Source: PALSA-693 sp963834725 (GTDB lineage Bacteria; Actinomycetota; Acidimicrobiia; Acidimicrobiales; Palsa-688). From it: DNA of 64,000 nt. Of the stretch, positions 35,545-44,817 are shown piece after piece; position 1 is the first letter of the stretch, and each line of letters starts with the position of its first letter. A model generated the notes under the pieces. It did no database searches. It was given only the letters and a program-made list of their open reading frames with translations, and was not told the DNA's origin. A program made the translations under genes and the position numbers. The stretch covers positions 2,728,001 through 2,792,000 of the forward strand of contig CAWICN010000001.1 of assembly GCA_963834725.1 (NCBI GenBank), read 5' to 3'.

Positions 35545-38500
35545 CCTTGCTTGCTCGGTTGCATCCGGAGATGCTCCTTCAGGAAGTCAAGCTCGATACG
35601 GAGCCGATTCTCGGCGACGACATCCTGAGGTGTCATGTGGGTTACTCCGCTCAGCGGCAGGACGGAGTGCGGCCGTCCCGCCGCCATGAGTGCTGCCGAG
35701 AGGCGGAGCGTATGAGCGACAACGACGTTGTCGTCGGCCAGACCGTGAATCAACAGCAGCGGCCGACGCAGGCTGGGCGCGTCACCAATCAGCGAGCACC
35801 GTTCGTAGTTTTCGGGATGCTCGTCGGGATGACCGAGGTAGCGTTCCATGTAGTGGGTATCGTAGAGGCGGAGGTCTGTGACAGGGGCTCCCGCCACTGC
35901 GGCGTGGAACACATCCGGATGGCGCAGGACGGCCAGGGCGGCCAGGTAGCCTCCGAACGACCAGCCCCGGATTCCGACCCGCCCAAGGTCCAGATCCGAA
36001 TAGGCCGCCGCGGCCTCCTGGAGGCCGTCGACCTGGTCCTCGAGTACCGGTGAGGCGAAGTCACCCCAGACGCTGCGGTCCCACGCCGGACCGCGTCCGG
36101 GTACACCCCGGCCGTCGATCACCAGCACTGCGAAGCCCTGGTCAGCAAACCATTGAGAGACCAGGAAGGCATCGCGGGCGACCAGCACCCGCTGGACACC
36201 TGGTCCCGCGTAGGGGTCGAGCAGCACAGGCAGCCGTCCCGACCCGGGCCGGTATCCAGTCGGCCATAGCAAGGCAGTTTGCAACCGGCGGGGGCCGTAG
36301 CTGGCGATCGACACGTGCGGGGTAAGGACCGGTGTCTCAGCCCGCGAATCAATGCGTGCCAGCGCAGTCGTGCCGCGCCGCACCGACACCTCGGTTCCGT
36401 CGTGTCCCAGGGAACGGGAGAAGACGACCGTCATACCGCCGGCGCGCCGCCCGGAATAAACCCCCGCCCCGACGGTGAGCCGCTCCAAACCCCCGGGGGA
36501 TGCCGTCCACAGATGGATTTCGGTCGGTTGTTCCGAAGCAGCAAACAGCACGGTGTCGCCGTCGACGTCGAGCACCGAGCGCACCTGCAAGCCCGGAGGC
36601 GTGACGAAGTCCTCGCCCAGGACGAGGCGACGCGTGTCGGCCGCGTCTGCCGTCCACACCAGGGTTCCGTCGTCGGTAAAGGCTGGCGTCCCGGCCACGA
36701 TCTCGAGGAAGACAGGATCGGTGTCCTCCCGGCGAAGCCGGGTTGAGCCTGTGACCGGATCTACTTCGAGGATCTGCATGCGGCGCTGATCGCGGCTCTG
36801 CACGACGACCATCAGACCGGTCTCGTTCCATTGGGCGCTGACCAGATATTCGAAACCGGTTCTGTCCCACTCCACCTGCACAAGAGATCCGTTGAGACGG
36901 GCGATCCACAAGGAGACGTCAGCGTTGGCGGTTCCTGCCGCCGGATAGGACACTGCTTGTGGCGCCCGCTCGGGATTCGCCGGATCGCTGATATACCACT
37001 TCGCCACCGGCGAGGTGTCGACGCGAGCGACGAGCAGGGCGTCGCCCGTGGGCGACCACCAGTAGCCTCGTGTTCGGTCCATCTCCTCCGCAGCCACGAA
37101 TTCGGCCAAGCCGTAGGTCACCTGTGGCCCCTCTGGTACGATCACCGCCCGGTCACCGTCGCCGTTGACGGGAACGATTCGCAACGCTCCACCGTGCACG
37201 TAGGCCACCATGGCTCCCCGCGGATCGGGCCGCGGGTCGACGACAGGATTGATGACGGGCAACTCATGGACCTCACCCGTCTCTATAGAGCAGAGCCACA
37301 GCCGGCCTGACAATGCGAAGGCGGCCATCCTCATCGCAGTGTCGGTGGCAAAGTCCACGATTCCGCCCGCGTGCTCGCGGAGCCGTTCACGGCGCGCCCG
37401 CTCCTCTGGCGGGAGATCCTCGTCGAGGCCGGCGAACCGGGAGGGGTCGGCAAGCAGGCGCTCCTTGTTATCGTGCACATCGAAGGACCAGAGGCAGGTA
37501 TTCGGGTTAGTGCCGCCCGGTGACCGAAGGAAGAGGATGCGTTGACCATCGGGGGCCAGAGCCATATTGCGCGGCACTCCCAGGCTGTAGCGGCGGGTGC
37601 GGGCATATTGGCGGGGAAACGAGGGCGGCATCACAGCTTCAGCCTTGCACACGGTTATCGCCCTGATGGCGGCGGCATGGGCCCGGCCATCCCCGGACTT
37701 GACGGTCTTCTCGCCCGGTTCCAGGACGGGGAGCCGACTCGAGCGCGCCGGGGATTGATCGACTGTCTCCGAAGCCGTCGAGACGGCGCCGGCGGACAGC
37801 TCGCTCGGACGGGCGTTGACGAAGATGGCGCTGACGATGGCCGCCAGCATGAGAAGGCCTGCTCCCACCGCAAACGCAACCGAGAACCCGTGCACCACCC
37901 CGGTGGGAGCAGAGGCCGGCCCGTGGCTCGCGATGTAGTTAGCCGTCGCCGTCGCCGCAATGGTGTTGAGCAGGGCGGTCCCGAGTGAGCCTCCTACTTG
38001 CTGATTGGTGCTCACGAGCGCGCTGGCGACGCCGGAGTCCTGTTCTTTGACGTTGGCCAGGGCCGTGCCGCTCAAAGCGGGGAAGGCGAGGCCAAGGCCC
38101 CCGCTCATGAGCATCACCGGAGGTACAACGTGGGTCCAATACGACGTGTGCACCCCGATCTGGGTCAACCACAGCAGGCCCAGGGCACCTCCGAAGAGCC
38201 CGACGGCCATAGGGACCCGAGGTCCGAGTCGTGGCACCAGGGCCGACGAGCCACCGGCGGCCACAATCAGCCCGGCCGCGAACGGTAGAAAGGCCAGACC
38301 AGCTTTGAGGGCGGAATAATGCAACACCTGCTGGAGGTAATAGCTGAGAAAAACGAACATGGCGAACAGCCCGGCACCCGTAAGGAGCGTCGCCAGGTAG
38401 GCACCTCCCCTGTTCCGTTCGGCGACCACCCGAGGCGGCAACAATGGATGGCTCGAGCGGACCTCTACCACAACAAACGCAATCAGCAGAACGGCGGCCA

Positions 38501-39344
38501 CGGATATAAAGGCCAGTGTCGTGGGGGATGACCATCCGTCGGTGTCCGCCTTGGTGAAGCCATAGACCAGACTCACGAGGGCCGCGGTCGACAGCAGCGC
38601 GCCGGGGATGTCGTACCGGGTAGTCCCGCCGACCCGGCTCTCATGGACCGTCCGCGACGCGGCCATGGCCGCCAGCAGAGCGATCGGAACGTTGACAAGC
38701 AGGCACCACCGCCACGATGCGTACTCCGTGAGGATCCCGCCGGCGAGAACGCCGATGGCCCCACCTGCACCCGCAGCGGCGCCATAGGCTCCGAAGGCCT
38801 TGGCCCGCTCCTTCGGGTCGTCTTGAAAGGTGATGGTCAAAATGGAAAGTGCTGCGGGCGCCATCAGTGCCGCAAACGCACCCTGAAGCGCTCGGGACCC
38901 AAACAGCATGGCCTGATCAACGGCCAACCCACCGAGCGCAGACGCGGCTGCAAAACCGATGAGACCGATGATGAACATCCGCCGGCGTCCCCCGTAGTCA
39001 GCGATGCGCCCACCGAGGAGCAGGAGCCCACCGAATGCGAGGGTGTAGGCGGTGATCACCCACTGGCGATTCGCGACGGAAATGTGAAGCGCCCGTTGAG
39101 CCGAAGGGAGGGCGATCGTCACAATCGACGCGTCGACAACCACCATCAGTTGGGCCACGACCACTACGGCCAGGATGGCCCATCGCTTCGGGTCCGGTTC
39201 GGCGCCACTCGAACGGACGGCCGTCGCGCCACCAGCCTGCCCCATCGTCGGGTCACCCCTGTCCGTCAAGTCACCGCTGTCCGTCAAGTCACCCTCTGTA
39301 CGCCGTCGCTGCGTCATCGAACCGCGGGCACTTCCTATCGTCAA
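35541..39344 (-). CDS. Fusion: DHA2-type MFS exporter (1-571) and S9 prolyl-oligopeptidase/DPP-IV-like peptidase (572-1267)
   Basis: One 1,267-residue frame. Residues about 50-520 are a 14-helix MFS exporter of the EmrB/QacA class (VDASIVTIALPSAQRALHIS, GGRIADYGGRRRMF, SRALQGAFAALMAPAALSIL). Residues 572-1267 form a complete S9 peptidase: beta-propeller, then alpha/beta hydrolase with Ser1129 (GWSFGG), Asp1204/1205 (ADDN) and His1236 (GVTHM). The peptidase part begins MPPSFPRQYARTRRYSLG, which is how free-standing homologues start. Its ATG (37631) has only a weak AAGG 10 bases upstream. The linker 521-571 is low complexity. The start is uncertain (TTG 39344, ATG 39317 or ATG 39245). It could be a fused export-processing protein, or two genes whose stop codon was lost. 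Confidence 0.85.
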   Translation of the reverse strand: MTIGSARGSMTQRRRTEGDLTDSGDLTDRGDPTMGQAGGATAVRSSGAEPDPKRWAILAVVVVAQLMVVVDASIVTIALPSAQRALHISVANRQWVITAYTLAFGGLLLLGGRIADYGGRRRMFIIGLIGFAAASALGGLAVDQAMLFGSRALQGAFAALMAPAALSILTITFQDDPKERAKAFGAYGAAAGAGGAIGVLAGGILTEYASWRWCLLVNVPIALLAAMAASRTVHESRVGGTTRYDIPGALLSTAALVSLVYGFTKADTDGWSSPTTLAFISVAAVLLIAFVVVEVRSSHPLLPPRVVAERNRGGAYLATLLTGAGLFAMFVFLSYYLQQVLHYSALKAGLAFLPFAAGLIVAAGGSSALVPRLGPRVPMAVGLFGGALGLLWLTQIGVHTSYWTHVVPPVMLMSGGLGLAFPALSGTALANVKEQDSGVASALVSTNQQVGGSLGTALLNTIAATATANYIASHGPASAPTGVVHGFSVAFAVGAGLLMLAAIVSAIFVNARPSELSAGAVSTASETVDQSPARSSRLPVLEPGEKTVKSGDGRAHAAAIRAITVCKAEAVMPPSFPRQYARTRRYSLGVPRNMALAPDGQRILFLRSPGGTNPNTCLWSFDVHDNKERLLADPSRFAGLDEDLPPEERARRERLREHAGGIVDFATDTAMRMAAFALSGRLWLCSIETGEVHELPVINPVVDPRPDPRGAMVAYVHGGALRIVPVNGDGDRAVIVPEGPQVTYGLAEFVAAEEMDRTRGYWWSPTGDALLVARVDTSPVAKWYISDPANPERAPQAVSYPAAGTANADVSLWIARLNGSLVQVEWDRTGFEYLVSAQWNETGLMVVVQSRDQRRMQILEVDPVTGSTRLRREDTDPVFLEIVAGTPAFTDDGTLVWTADAADTRRLVLGEDFVTPPGLQVRSVLDVDGDTVLFAASEQPTEIHLWTASPGGLERLTVGAGVYSGRRAGGMTVVFSRSLGHDGTEVSVRRGTTALARIDSRAETPVLTPHVSIASYGPRRLQTALLWPTGYRPGSGRLPVLLDPYAGPGVQRVLVARDAFLVSQWFADQGFAVLVIDGRGVPGRGPAWDRSVWGDFASPVLEDQVDGLQEAAAAYSDLDLGRVGIRGWSFGGYLAALAVLRHPDVFHAAVAGAPVTDLRLYDTHYMERYLGHPDEHPENYERCSLIGDAPSLRRPLLLIHGLADDNVVVAHTLRLSAALMAAGRPHSVLPLSGVTHMTPQDVVAENRLRIELDFLKEHLRMQPSKQG

Positions 39345-39523
39345 CGGGGGGAAACTGCTCCCGGCCGACCTTGATGCGGGTCATACCCACCTCGCGCTCG
39401 GCGTCGGAGCTGGCCCCACTGTAGAACAGGCGGTCCGGCGAACTCGAACTCGATTTTCCGGCCGGCTGATCTAGGTGGTGCGCCCCACCCGTCCGGTGGC
39501 CGTCGACGTCTCAGCTGTGTCCA

Positions 39524-39775
39524 CTAGAACGTCGAATCACGACGCTCCTCGACGAAGGATCCATCCGGCTCGCGATAGACGCTCCGACTCCGATGCCGAC
39601 CACCGAAGCCGCCCCACGATGCCCAGAAGATGAGCGACATCACGAAGCCGACCGCGCCGACAATCATCAAGATCACGCCAATCGTCTGGACGTTGAAGTT
39701 GGTGGAATGAACGGTTGTGGCGAACTCGAGGATGGCCCCAACGGCAAAGATCACCAGGCTGGTAGCTACGCCCAC
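39524..39775 (-). CDS. DUF6458-like small membrane protein
   Basis: An 83-residue protein from GTG 39775 with two membrane helices (VGVATSLVIFAVGAILEFA and VQTIGVILMIVGAVGFVMSLIFWASWGG) and a charged tail. The short N-terminus, the two-helix layout and NVQTIGVILMIVG match DUF6458. The open frame extends upstream to 39922, but that part is unlike a protein. Function unknown. Confidence 0.7.
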   Translation of the reverse strand: MGVATSLVIFAVGAILEFATTVHSTNFNVQTIGVILMIVGAVGFVMSLIFWASWGGFGGRHRSRSVYREPDGSFVEERRDSTF

Positions 39776-39974
39776 GGTTCTCGCTCGTTCGTGTCGTCCC
39801 TCGAGACGACGAGGTCCAACTCGATCCTGCAGTAGGCAAGCTATGTACCCGGTCTCAGGCTTCCCTGAACGGGCTGGGCCAGCGCGGAGTGGGCTGGGAG
39901 TGACCGCCGGGCCAGCGTGCAAGCACGCCGGACGCGTGCTTGACTCGCGATCTCACGCTCATCCTGGAGGTCGC

Positions 39975-40694
39975 ATGCGTATAGAGGACATCGAGTACAA
40001 CGTCGGCGGGGTCCGTATGATCGGGCACCTGGCCGTGGCCGACGAGCGCACTGGACCCCGCCCCGGCGTTCTGGTATGCCACGAGGGACCCGGCCTCGAC
40101 GAGCACGCCAAGGGGCGCGCCGAGCGCCTGGCCGCTCTGGGCTACGACGCCTTCGCCCTCGATTACCACGGCGAGGGCAAGCCGGTCCCGATGGACGAAA
40201 TGATGAGTCGGCTGGGAGCCCTGATGGGTGATCCTGACAAGATCCGGGAGCTGGGGAATGCCGGCCTGTCGATCCTGCTGGCGCAAGGAGATGTGGACCC
40301 TCGACGAGTGGCGGCCATCGGATACTGCTTTGGCGGCACGATGGCCCTCGAGCTGGCCCGAAGCGGCGCCGACCTCGCCGCCGTGGTCGGATTTCACTCA
40401 GGCCTGCAGACCCAGCGGCCGGCTCCGCCGGGCGGAGTCAAAGCCGGGGTCCTGGTGTGCATCGGCGCCGAGGATCCGATGGTGCCGTCCGAGCAACGGT
40501 TGGCCTTCGAACAGGAGATGCGGGCCGCTGACGTCGACTGGCGCATGAATGTCTACGGCGGGGCCGTTCACAGCTTCACCAACCCGAGTGCCGAGCTGCT
40601 CGGTCTTCCCGGGGTCGCCTACCACCAACCGACTGACGAGCGCTCCTGGAGGGCCATGCTCGACTTTTTCGACGAGCGACTCGGCCCGGTCTGA
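39975..40694 (+). CDS. Dienelactone hydrolase family protein
   Basis: A 239-residue alpha/beta hydrolase from ATG 39975 with CTGGAGG upstream. The nucleophile elbow is GYCFGG with Cys, as in dienelactone hydrolases. Asp is in GAEDPMVP and His in GGAVHSFTNP. It would cleave cyclic ester or small carboxylic ester substrates. A single gene that converges with the LLM gene downstream. Confidence 0.92.
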   Translation: MRIEDIEYNVGGVRMIGHLAVADERTGPRPGVLVCHEGPGLDEHAKGRAERLAALGYDAFALDYHGEGKPVPMDEMMSRLGALMGDPDKIRELGNAGLSILLAQGDVDPRRVAAIGYCFGGTMALELARSGADLAAVVGFHSGLQTQRPAPPGGVKAGVLVCIGAEDPMVPSEQRLAFEQEMRAADVDWRMNVYGGAVHSFTNPSAELLGLPGVAYHQPTDERSWRAMLDFFDERLGPV

Positions 40695-40731
40695 CCTGGC
40701 GGCCTGGTTCAGTGGCGCCGAGGCCGCTGGA

Positions 40732-41601
40732 TCAGGACGCGACGAGCGCCGGGGCCAGCTCCCGCCACTCCACGCGGGGAAACCGGTCCCCGGCTCCGAG
40801 CACCTGAATGCAAACGTGGTCGGCGCCGGCGTCGCGGTGCTCACGCACCCGCGCCGCGATGGCTTCCGGCGAGCCCCACGCCACCAGCCCGTCAATAAGC
40901 CGCTCGCTCCCACCCTCCGCGAAGTCGTCGTCGCCGAAACCGAGGCGTCGCAGGTTGTTGGTGTAGTTGGGCAGGCGCATGTAGTTGGAGAGGTTCTGGC
41001 GGCCGATAGCGCGCGCCTCGGCGGCGTCGGCCGTGAGCGCGACCATCTGCTCAGGTAGGAGCAAAGCCGACGGCCCCAGGACCTGGCGGGCCAAGGCGGT
41101 GTGCTCGGGCGTGACGTTGTAAGGGTGGGCTCCGCCCGAGCGATCCCGGGCCAGCTCGAGCATCCGCGGCCCGAGGGCAGCGAGCACCCGCCGCGAGGGA
41201 GCCAGCGGCGTGGGCGCGGCGTCGAGCCCGTCGAGATACGAGGTCATCACAGCCAGCGGCCGGCGGTAGCGGCCGGGCTCATTCGCATCGATCAGCACGG
41301 CATGGCTGACGCCGATGCCCACCAGGAACCGGTCACCATACGTCCCGGTGAGCCGGTCGTGAGCCTCGGCCGTCTCCTCGGCCGAATGCATCCACAGGTT
41401 GAGGATGCCGGTGGCGATGGCGGCCGACGTCGTCGCCTTCAGCAGGTGTTCCACTGCACCGAAGACGTCGCCGCCGACGTCAGGTATCCACAGGGCCGCG
41501 TACCCGAGGGCCTCCAGCTCGGCAGCCGCCTCGGCCACCTCGCCGGGGTCGCCGTACCGGAGCTGCCCACTCCATATTCCTACTCCGCTGATCTCTCGCA
41601 C
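40732..41601 (-). CDS. LLM-class F420-dependent oxidoreductase (TIGR03620-like)
   Basis: A 289-residue protein: GVGIWSGQLRYGDPGEVAEAAAELEALGYAALWIPDVGGDVF, ATGILNLWMHSAEE, DRFLVGIGVSHA and ALGPRMLELARDRSGGAHPYNVTPEHT. These match the TIGR03620 subgroup of putative F420 enzymes in actinobacteria. Substrate unknown. Confidence 0.88.
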   Translation of the reverse strand: MREISGVGIWSGQLRYGDPGEVAEAAAELEALGYAALWIPDVGGDVFGAVEHLLKATTSAAIATGILNLWMHSAEETAEAHDRLTGTYGDRFLVGIGVSHAVLIDANEPGRYRRPLAVMTSYLDGLDAAPTPLAPSRRVLAALGPRMLELARDRSGGAHPYNVTPEHTALARQVLGPSALLLPEQMVALTADAAEARAIGRQNLSNYMRLPNYTNNLRRLGFGDDDFAEGGSERLIDGLVAWGSPEAIAARVREHRDAGADHVCIQVLGAGDRFPRVEWRELAPALVAS

Positions 41602-42398
41602 GGAGCCATTCTGCCCTATCGTCCGGTCTCGGGCCTGTCCGCCGCCCCTTGCTCTCAGGGAGGCCTACCGCGATGGGCAGCTCCCCTTGTCCGCCTCGAC
41701 CCACCCTCAGGCGCGATCGCGAAGTCATCACTGACGTGATCCTGGGGCACATTAAAGAGCCGTCGAGACTGCTGCCCCTTCCGATTCGCGCCTTCCTGCA
41801 CCTTCCGTTAGGCGCTGTTCGTCAAGTTAACCCCGGTCACCTAACGAGACGGAAGGTTGCTGCCACTTCCGATTCGCGCCTTCCTGTTACCTTTCGTTCG
41901 GCGCTAATCGTCAAGTTAACCCCGGTCAGTTAAAAGATACGGCAAGATTGCCGCCTCTTCCGATTAATGCCGGTTGTACCCGCAGTTACACCTAAACCGC
42001 CTGAGCGTCATTCCCAACGGCCGCCCAACGGGCGCCCAATTAGACGAATATTCCCTTAACATACGGTTAATGACCTACTAAGGTTCGGTAACACGTAACA
42101 GATCGGCTATGTGACCAGGCGGGGAGGAGGCGGAGAAGGGGCGAGCCGAACAGAGCGCCGCAATGGGCGCGACTCATTGGCTCATGCCGTCCAGATCATT
42201 CAGGCATCGCAACCAAGCGGGTGGCACTACTACGCCACGTTTGGTCGAGGGATCGCTTCGAGCTGCGCTGCCGGGCATCATGATTTCACTGAACTCGATG
42301 TCGGTCCGCAGGAGTGGATCTGCCGCGGGTACGCGGCGCTCTCGTTTTGGTGGCAAGGAAGCTTTTCGTACTGAAGTCGTACTTTTAGGGGACACACA
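41602..42398. promoter_or_regulatory. Long leader of the surface-glycan operon
   Basis: An 800-bp non-coding region, visibly AT-richer in its middle (about 41820-42090) than the rest of the window. It holds the tandem repeats listed next and several TTAAC/GTTAA words (41827, 41916, 42056, 42066). A short TTG-start ribosome binding site (AGGGGA) lies at its 3' end. No credible coding frame. Probably regulatory. Confidence 0.55.
41771..41990 (+). repeat. Two and a half tandem copies of an 88-91-bp repeat
   Basis: Copies start at about 41771, 41859 and 41950. Shared blocks: CTTCCGATTCGCGCCTTCCTG, then ACCTT-CGTT-GGCGCT, then TCGTCAAGTTAACCCCGGTCA with GTTAA/TTAAC half-sites. Copy 3 is partial and decayed. 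Spacing of about eight helical turns keeps the motifs on one DNA face, as expected for a cooperative binding array. Confidence 0.7.
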
Positions 42399-44816
42399 TT
42401 GGCACGGGATTTGACAGTAATTATTCCGACGCGCAACGAGGTGGACAACGTGGCACCCCTCGTCCGCCGATTGGACGCGGCGCTGAGCGGATCGGAAGCA
42501 GAGATCCTCTTTGTCGACGACAGCTCCGACCACACTCCTGACCAGATCTTGCGTGTGGCCGACTCGACTTCGCGTCCGATTCGGATGATTCACAGGGCCC
42601 CGGGCGAGCGGGAAGGCGGACTCGGGTCCGCCGTGCTGACCGGGCTGCGCGCCTCGGAGGCCTCCTGGGCTGTCGTGATGGACGGAGACCTGCAGCACCC
42701 TCCCGAAATCGTCCCGGAGTTGTATCGACGCGGTGACGAGATGGGAGTGGACATCGTTGTAGCCAGCCGGTATCTCGGCTGCGGGAGCGCGTCGGGGCTG
42801 GCCTCATCGGCGCGGCAGAGGGTATCGGGTGGCGCCACCAGCTTGGCCAAAACCTTCTTCCCGCGCCGGCTGAACGAATGTAGCGACCCGATGAGCGGGT
42901 TCTTCGCCGTCCGTCGAGGCAGCATCGACCTGGATCAAATGCGCCCGCGGGGATTCAAGATTCTGCTGGAGATAATGGCGCGCTCACCTCGGCTGAGAGT
43001 CGGCGACTACCCCTTCGAATTCCAGGCCCGTCACAGCGGTGAGAGCAAGGCATCTTTGTCCGAGGGCCTGATGTTCGTACGGCGTATGCTGTCGCTGCGC
43101 GTCGCCACGCTTTTCGGGCGGCACAGCCAAAAGGTCGGGGTCGCGGCGGCATTCGCCGCCGTCGGGGCAAGCGGCATCGTCGTCAACAGCATTGCTCTGT
43201 CGGTGTTCGTCAGTCTGCTGGGTGCTCCGGTTCTCATCGGTGCAACACTGGCCACGCAGGCTTCTACGCTGTGGAACTTCCTGCTCAGCGACTGGTTGGT
43301 GTTCCGGGGCGCCAAGAGCCGATCCGGGTGGCAACGTTTCCTCGGGTTTGCAGCCATCAACAACGTCGTCCTCCTTGCCCGGCTACCGGTGCTTTCCTGG
43401 CTGGTCCATAGAGGCATGGACTACCTGGTGGCGAACCTGGCCACACTTCTGGCGGCCTTCGCCGTCCGCTTCATCGTGTCCGACCGCTACCTATTCAAAC
43501 GGGGAGAAACCATGACAACGACACCCGATCGCGTCCGCGACGACGGGGCCGACGGCACGCCGGTAGCGAACAGATACTTCGGGCGCTCGGTGCGACAAGC
43601 CCGTCAAGGACCGGTGGACGTGGTGGTGGAGCTCCGCTATGTGGCCCCTATGGCGCATAGCAAGAAAACAGATCTACCTCATCGCTATGACGTTCACGGC
43701 ATTTTGACGATCGGTTCGATCGTTCCGTTGCGGGAACTCGAGTACTTCCGCTCCGAAGAGCTGAATGGAAGCTTCGATATCGAGATCCGCGCCGGCCACT
43801 TCAACAACGGGCCAGCCCGCAGCCGGGCACGGGTAACCCAGTACGCCCGCCGCCCAGCCGTCTCCTACGAGGAGCACCTGGGCCGGCTGGGCTCGGACTT
43901 CCACGTCGATATGACCGATCGGATCCAGGTCGTCGCCGGCCCCATGCTCATCCGGTCGCCGCACGTGCTCTACACCAACGTGATTGAGGCGCTGCTCCGC
44001 TTTGTCCTGGTGTCGCGGGGCTTTGTGCTGCTTCACTCAGCCTGTCTGGACCTCGCGGGGCACGGCCTGATGTTGTCGGCACGCACCGATACCGGCAAGA
44101 CAGGCACCGTTCTTCGCCTTCTACGGGAGAATCAGGGCCGCTTTCTTTCAGACGACATGACCATCGTGGGTCCGGACGGCATAGCCCTGTGCTACCCGAA
44201 GCCCCTGACCATCAGCCAGCATACGCTGCGCGCCGTTAACGCGGGCGACCTGACAAAGAAAGAGTGGCGACGCTTGCGACTCCAGAGCCGACTTCACTCC
44301 AAGGAGGGTCGAGGAATTGGCGCCAGGCTCGGCGAGATGAACCTGCCGATAATGACTCTAAACGCACTGACCCAGTACGTCGTGCCGCCCCCGAAGTACG
44401 TCGTGGACCGCCTGGTTCCGTGCGGGCACGCCACGGCGATACGCGTCGAGGAGCTCTTCATTATCGAGCGGAACGCCCTCTGTCTGTCCGATATCGATCC
44501 CGACGCGCTGGTCGACGAACTCCTGGAGAACACCGACGATGCCTACGGCTTTCCGCCGTTCCGATACTTCGCGCCGGCACTGGAGATCAATGGCGACGGA
44601 TACGAGGAGCTCCGCGCCCGGGAGCGGCAGATCCTTACCAGCGCCCTGTCCGGAGTGCAAGCGCGCCGCCTGGGCACTCGCGACTTCTCGTGGGCGGATC
44701 TGATTCACGTTCTGGTCCTCCACGACGATGTCGATATGAGCGACCAGAGTGCATGGCAGGTACCCGCGGCTGACACGATAACCCGTCCGGAGCTGTCGCC
44801 CAACGAGTCGAGATAA
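42399..44816 (+). CDS. Fusion: GT2 polyprenyl-phosphate glycosyltransferase, GtrA membrane domain and HPr-kinase-like domain
   Basis: An 805-residue protein from TTG 42399 (AGGGGA upstream). Residues 1-235: DPM1-like GT2, with VIIPTRNEVDNV, FVDDSSDHT and the metal motif MDGDLQHP (Asp95/Asp97). Residues about 240-365: GtrA-type four-helix flippase-like domain. Residues 372-805: an HprK-like domain, with FVLLHSACLDLAGHGLMLSARTDTGKTG (P-loop) and GRFLSDDMTIVG. GTs with GtrA load and flip polyprenyl-linked sugars. An HPr-kinase-like fold could phosphorylate a carrier or sugar. An internal ATG (43512) with GGGGAG five bases before it could also start the kinase-like part alone. First gene of the surface operon. 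Confidence 0.82.
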   Translation: MARDLTVIIPTRNEVDNVAPLVRRLDAALSGSEAEILFVDDSSDHTPDQILRVADSTSRPIRMIHRAPGEREGGLGSAVLTGLRASEASWAVVMDGDLQHPPEIVPELYRRGDEMGVDIVVASRYLGCGSASGLASSARQRVSGGATSLAKTFFPRRLNECSDPMSGFFAVRRGSIDLDQMRPRGFKILLEIMARSPRLRVGDYPFEFQARHSGESKASLSEGLMFVRRMLSLRVATLFGRHSQKVGVAAAFAAVGASGIVVNSIALSVFVSLLGAPVLIGATLATQASTLWNFLLSDWLVFRGAKSRSGWQRFLGFAAINNVVLLARLPVLSWLVHRGMDYLVANLATLLAAFAVRFIVSDRYLFKRGETMTTTPDRVRDDGADGTPVANRYFGRSVRQARQGPVDVVVELRYVAPMAHSKKTDLPHRYDVHGILTIGSIVPLRELEYFRSEELNGSFDIEIRAGHFNNGPARSRARVTQYARRPAVSYEEHLGRLGSDFHVDMTDRIQVVAGPMLIRSPHVLYTNVIEALLRFVLVSRGFVLLHSACLDLAGHGLMLSARTDTGKTGTVLRLLRENQGRFLSDDMTIVGPDGIALCYPKPLTISQHTLRAVNAGDLTKKEWRRLRLQSRLHSKEGRGIGARLGEMNLPIMTLNALTQYVVPPPKYVVDRLVPCGHATAIRVEELFIIERNALCLSDIDPDALVDELLENTDDAYGFPPFRYFAPALEINGDGYEELRARERQILTSALSGVQARRLGTRDFSWADLIHVLVLHDDVDMSDQSAWQVPAADTITRPELSPNESR

Positions 44817-44817
44817 G

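Noticed and set aside
41771..41990. CRISPR array or replication origin
   Set aside because: The repeat unit is 88-91 bp with internal decay, no spacer structure, no cas genes and no clear DnaA boxes.
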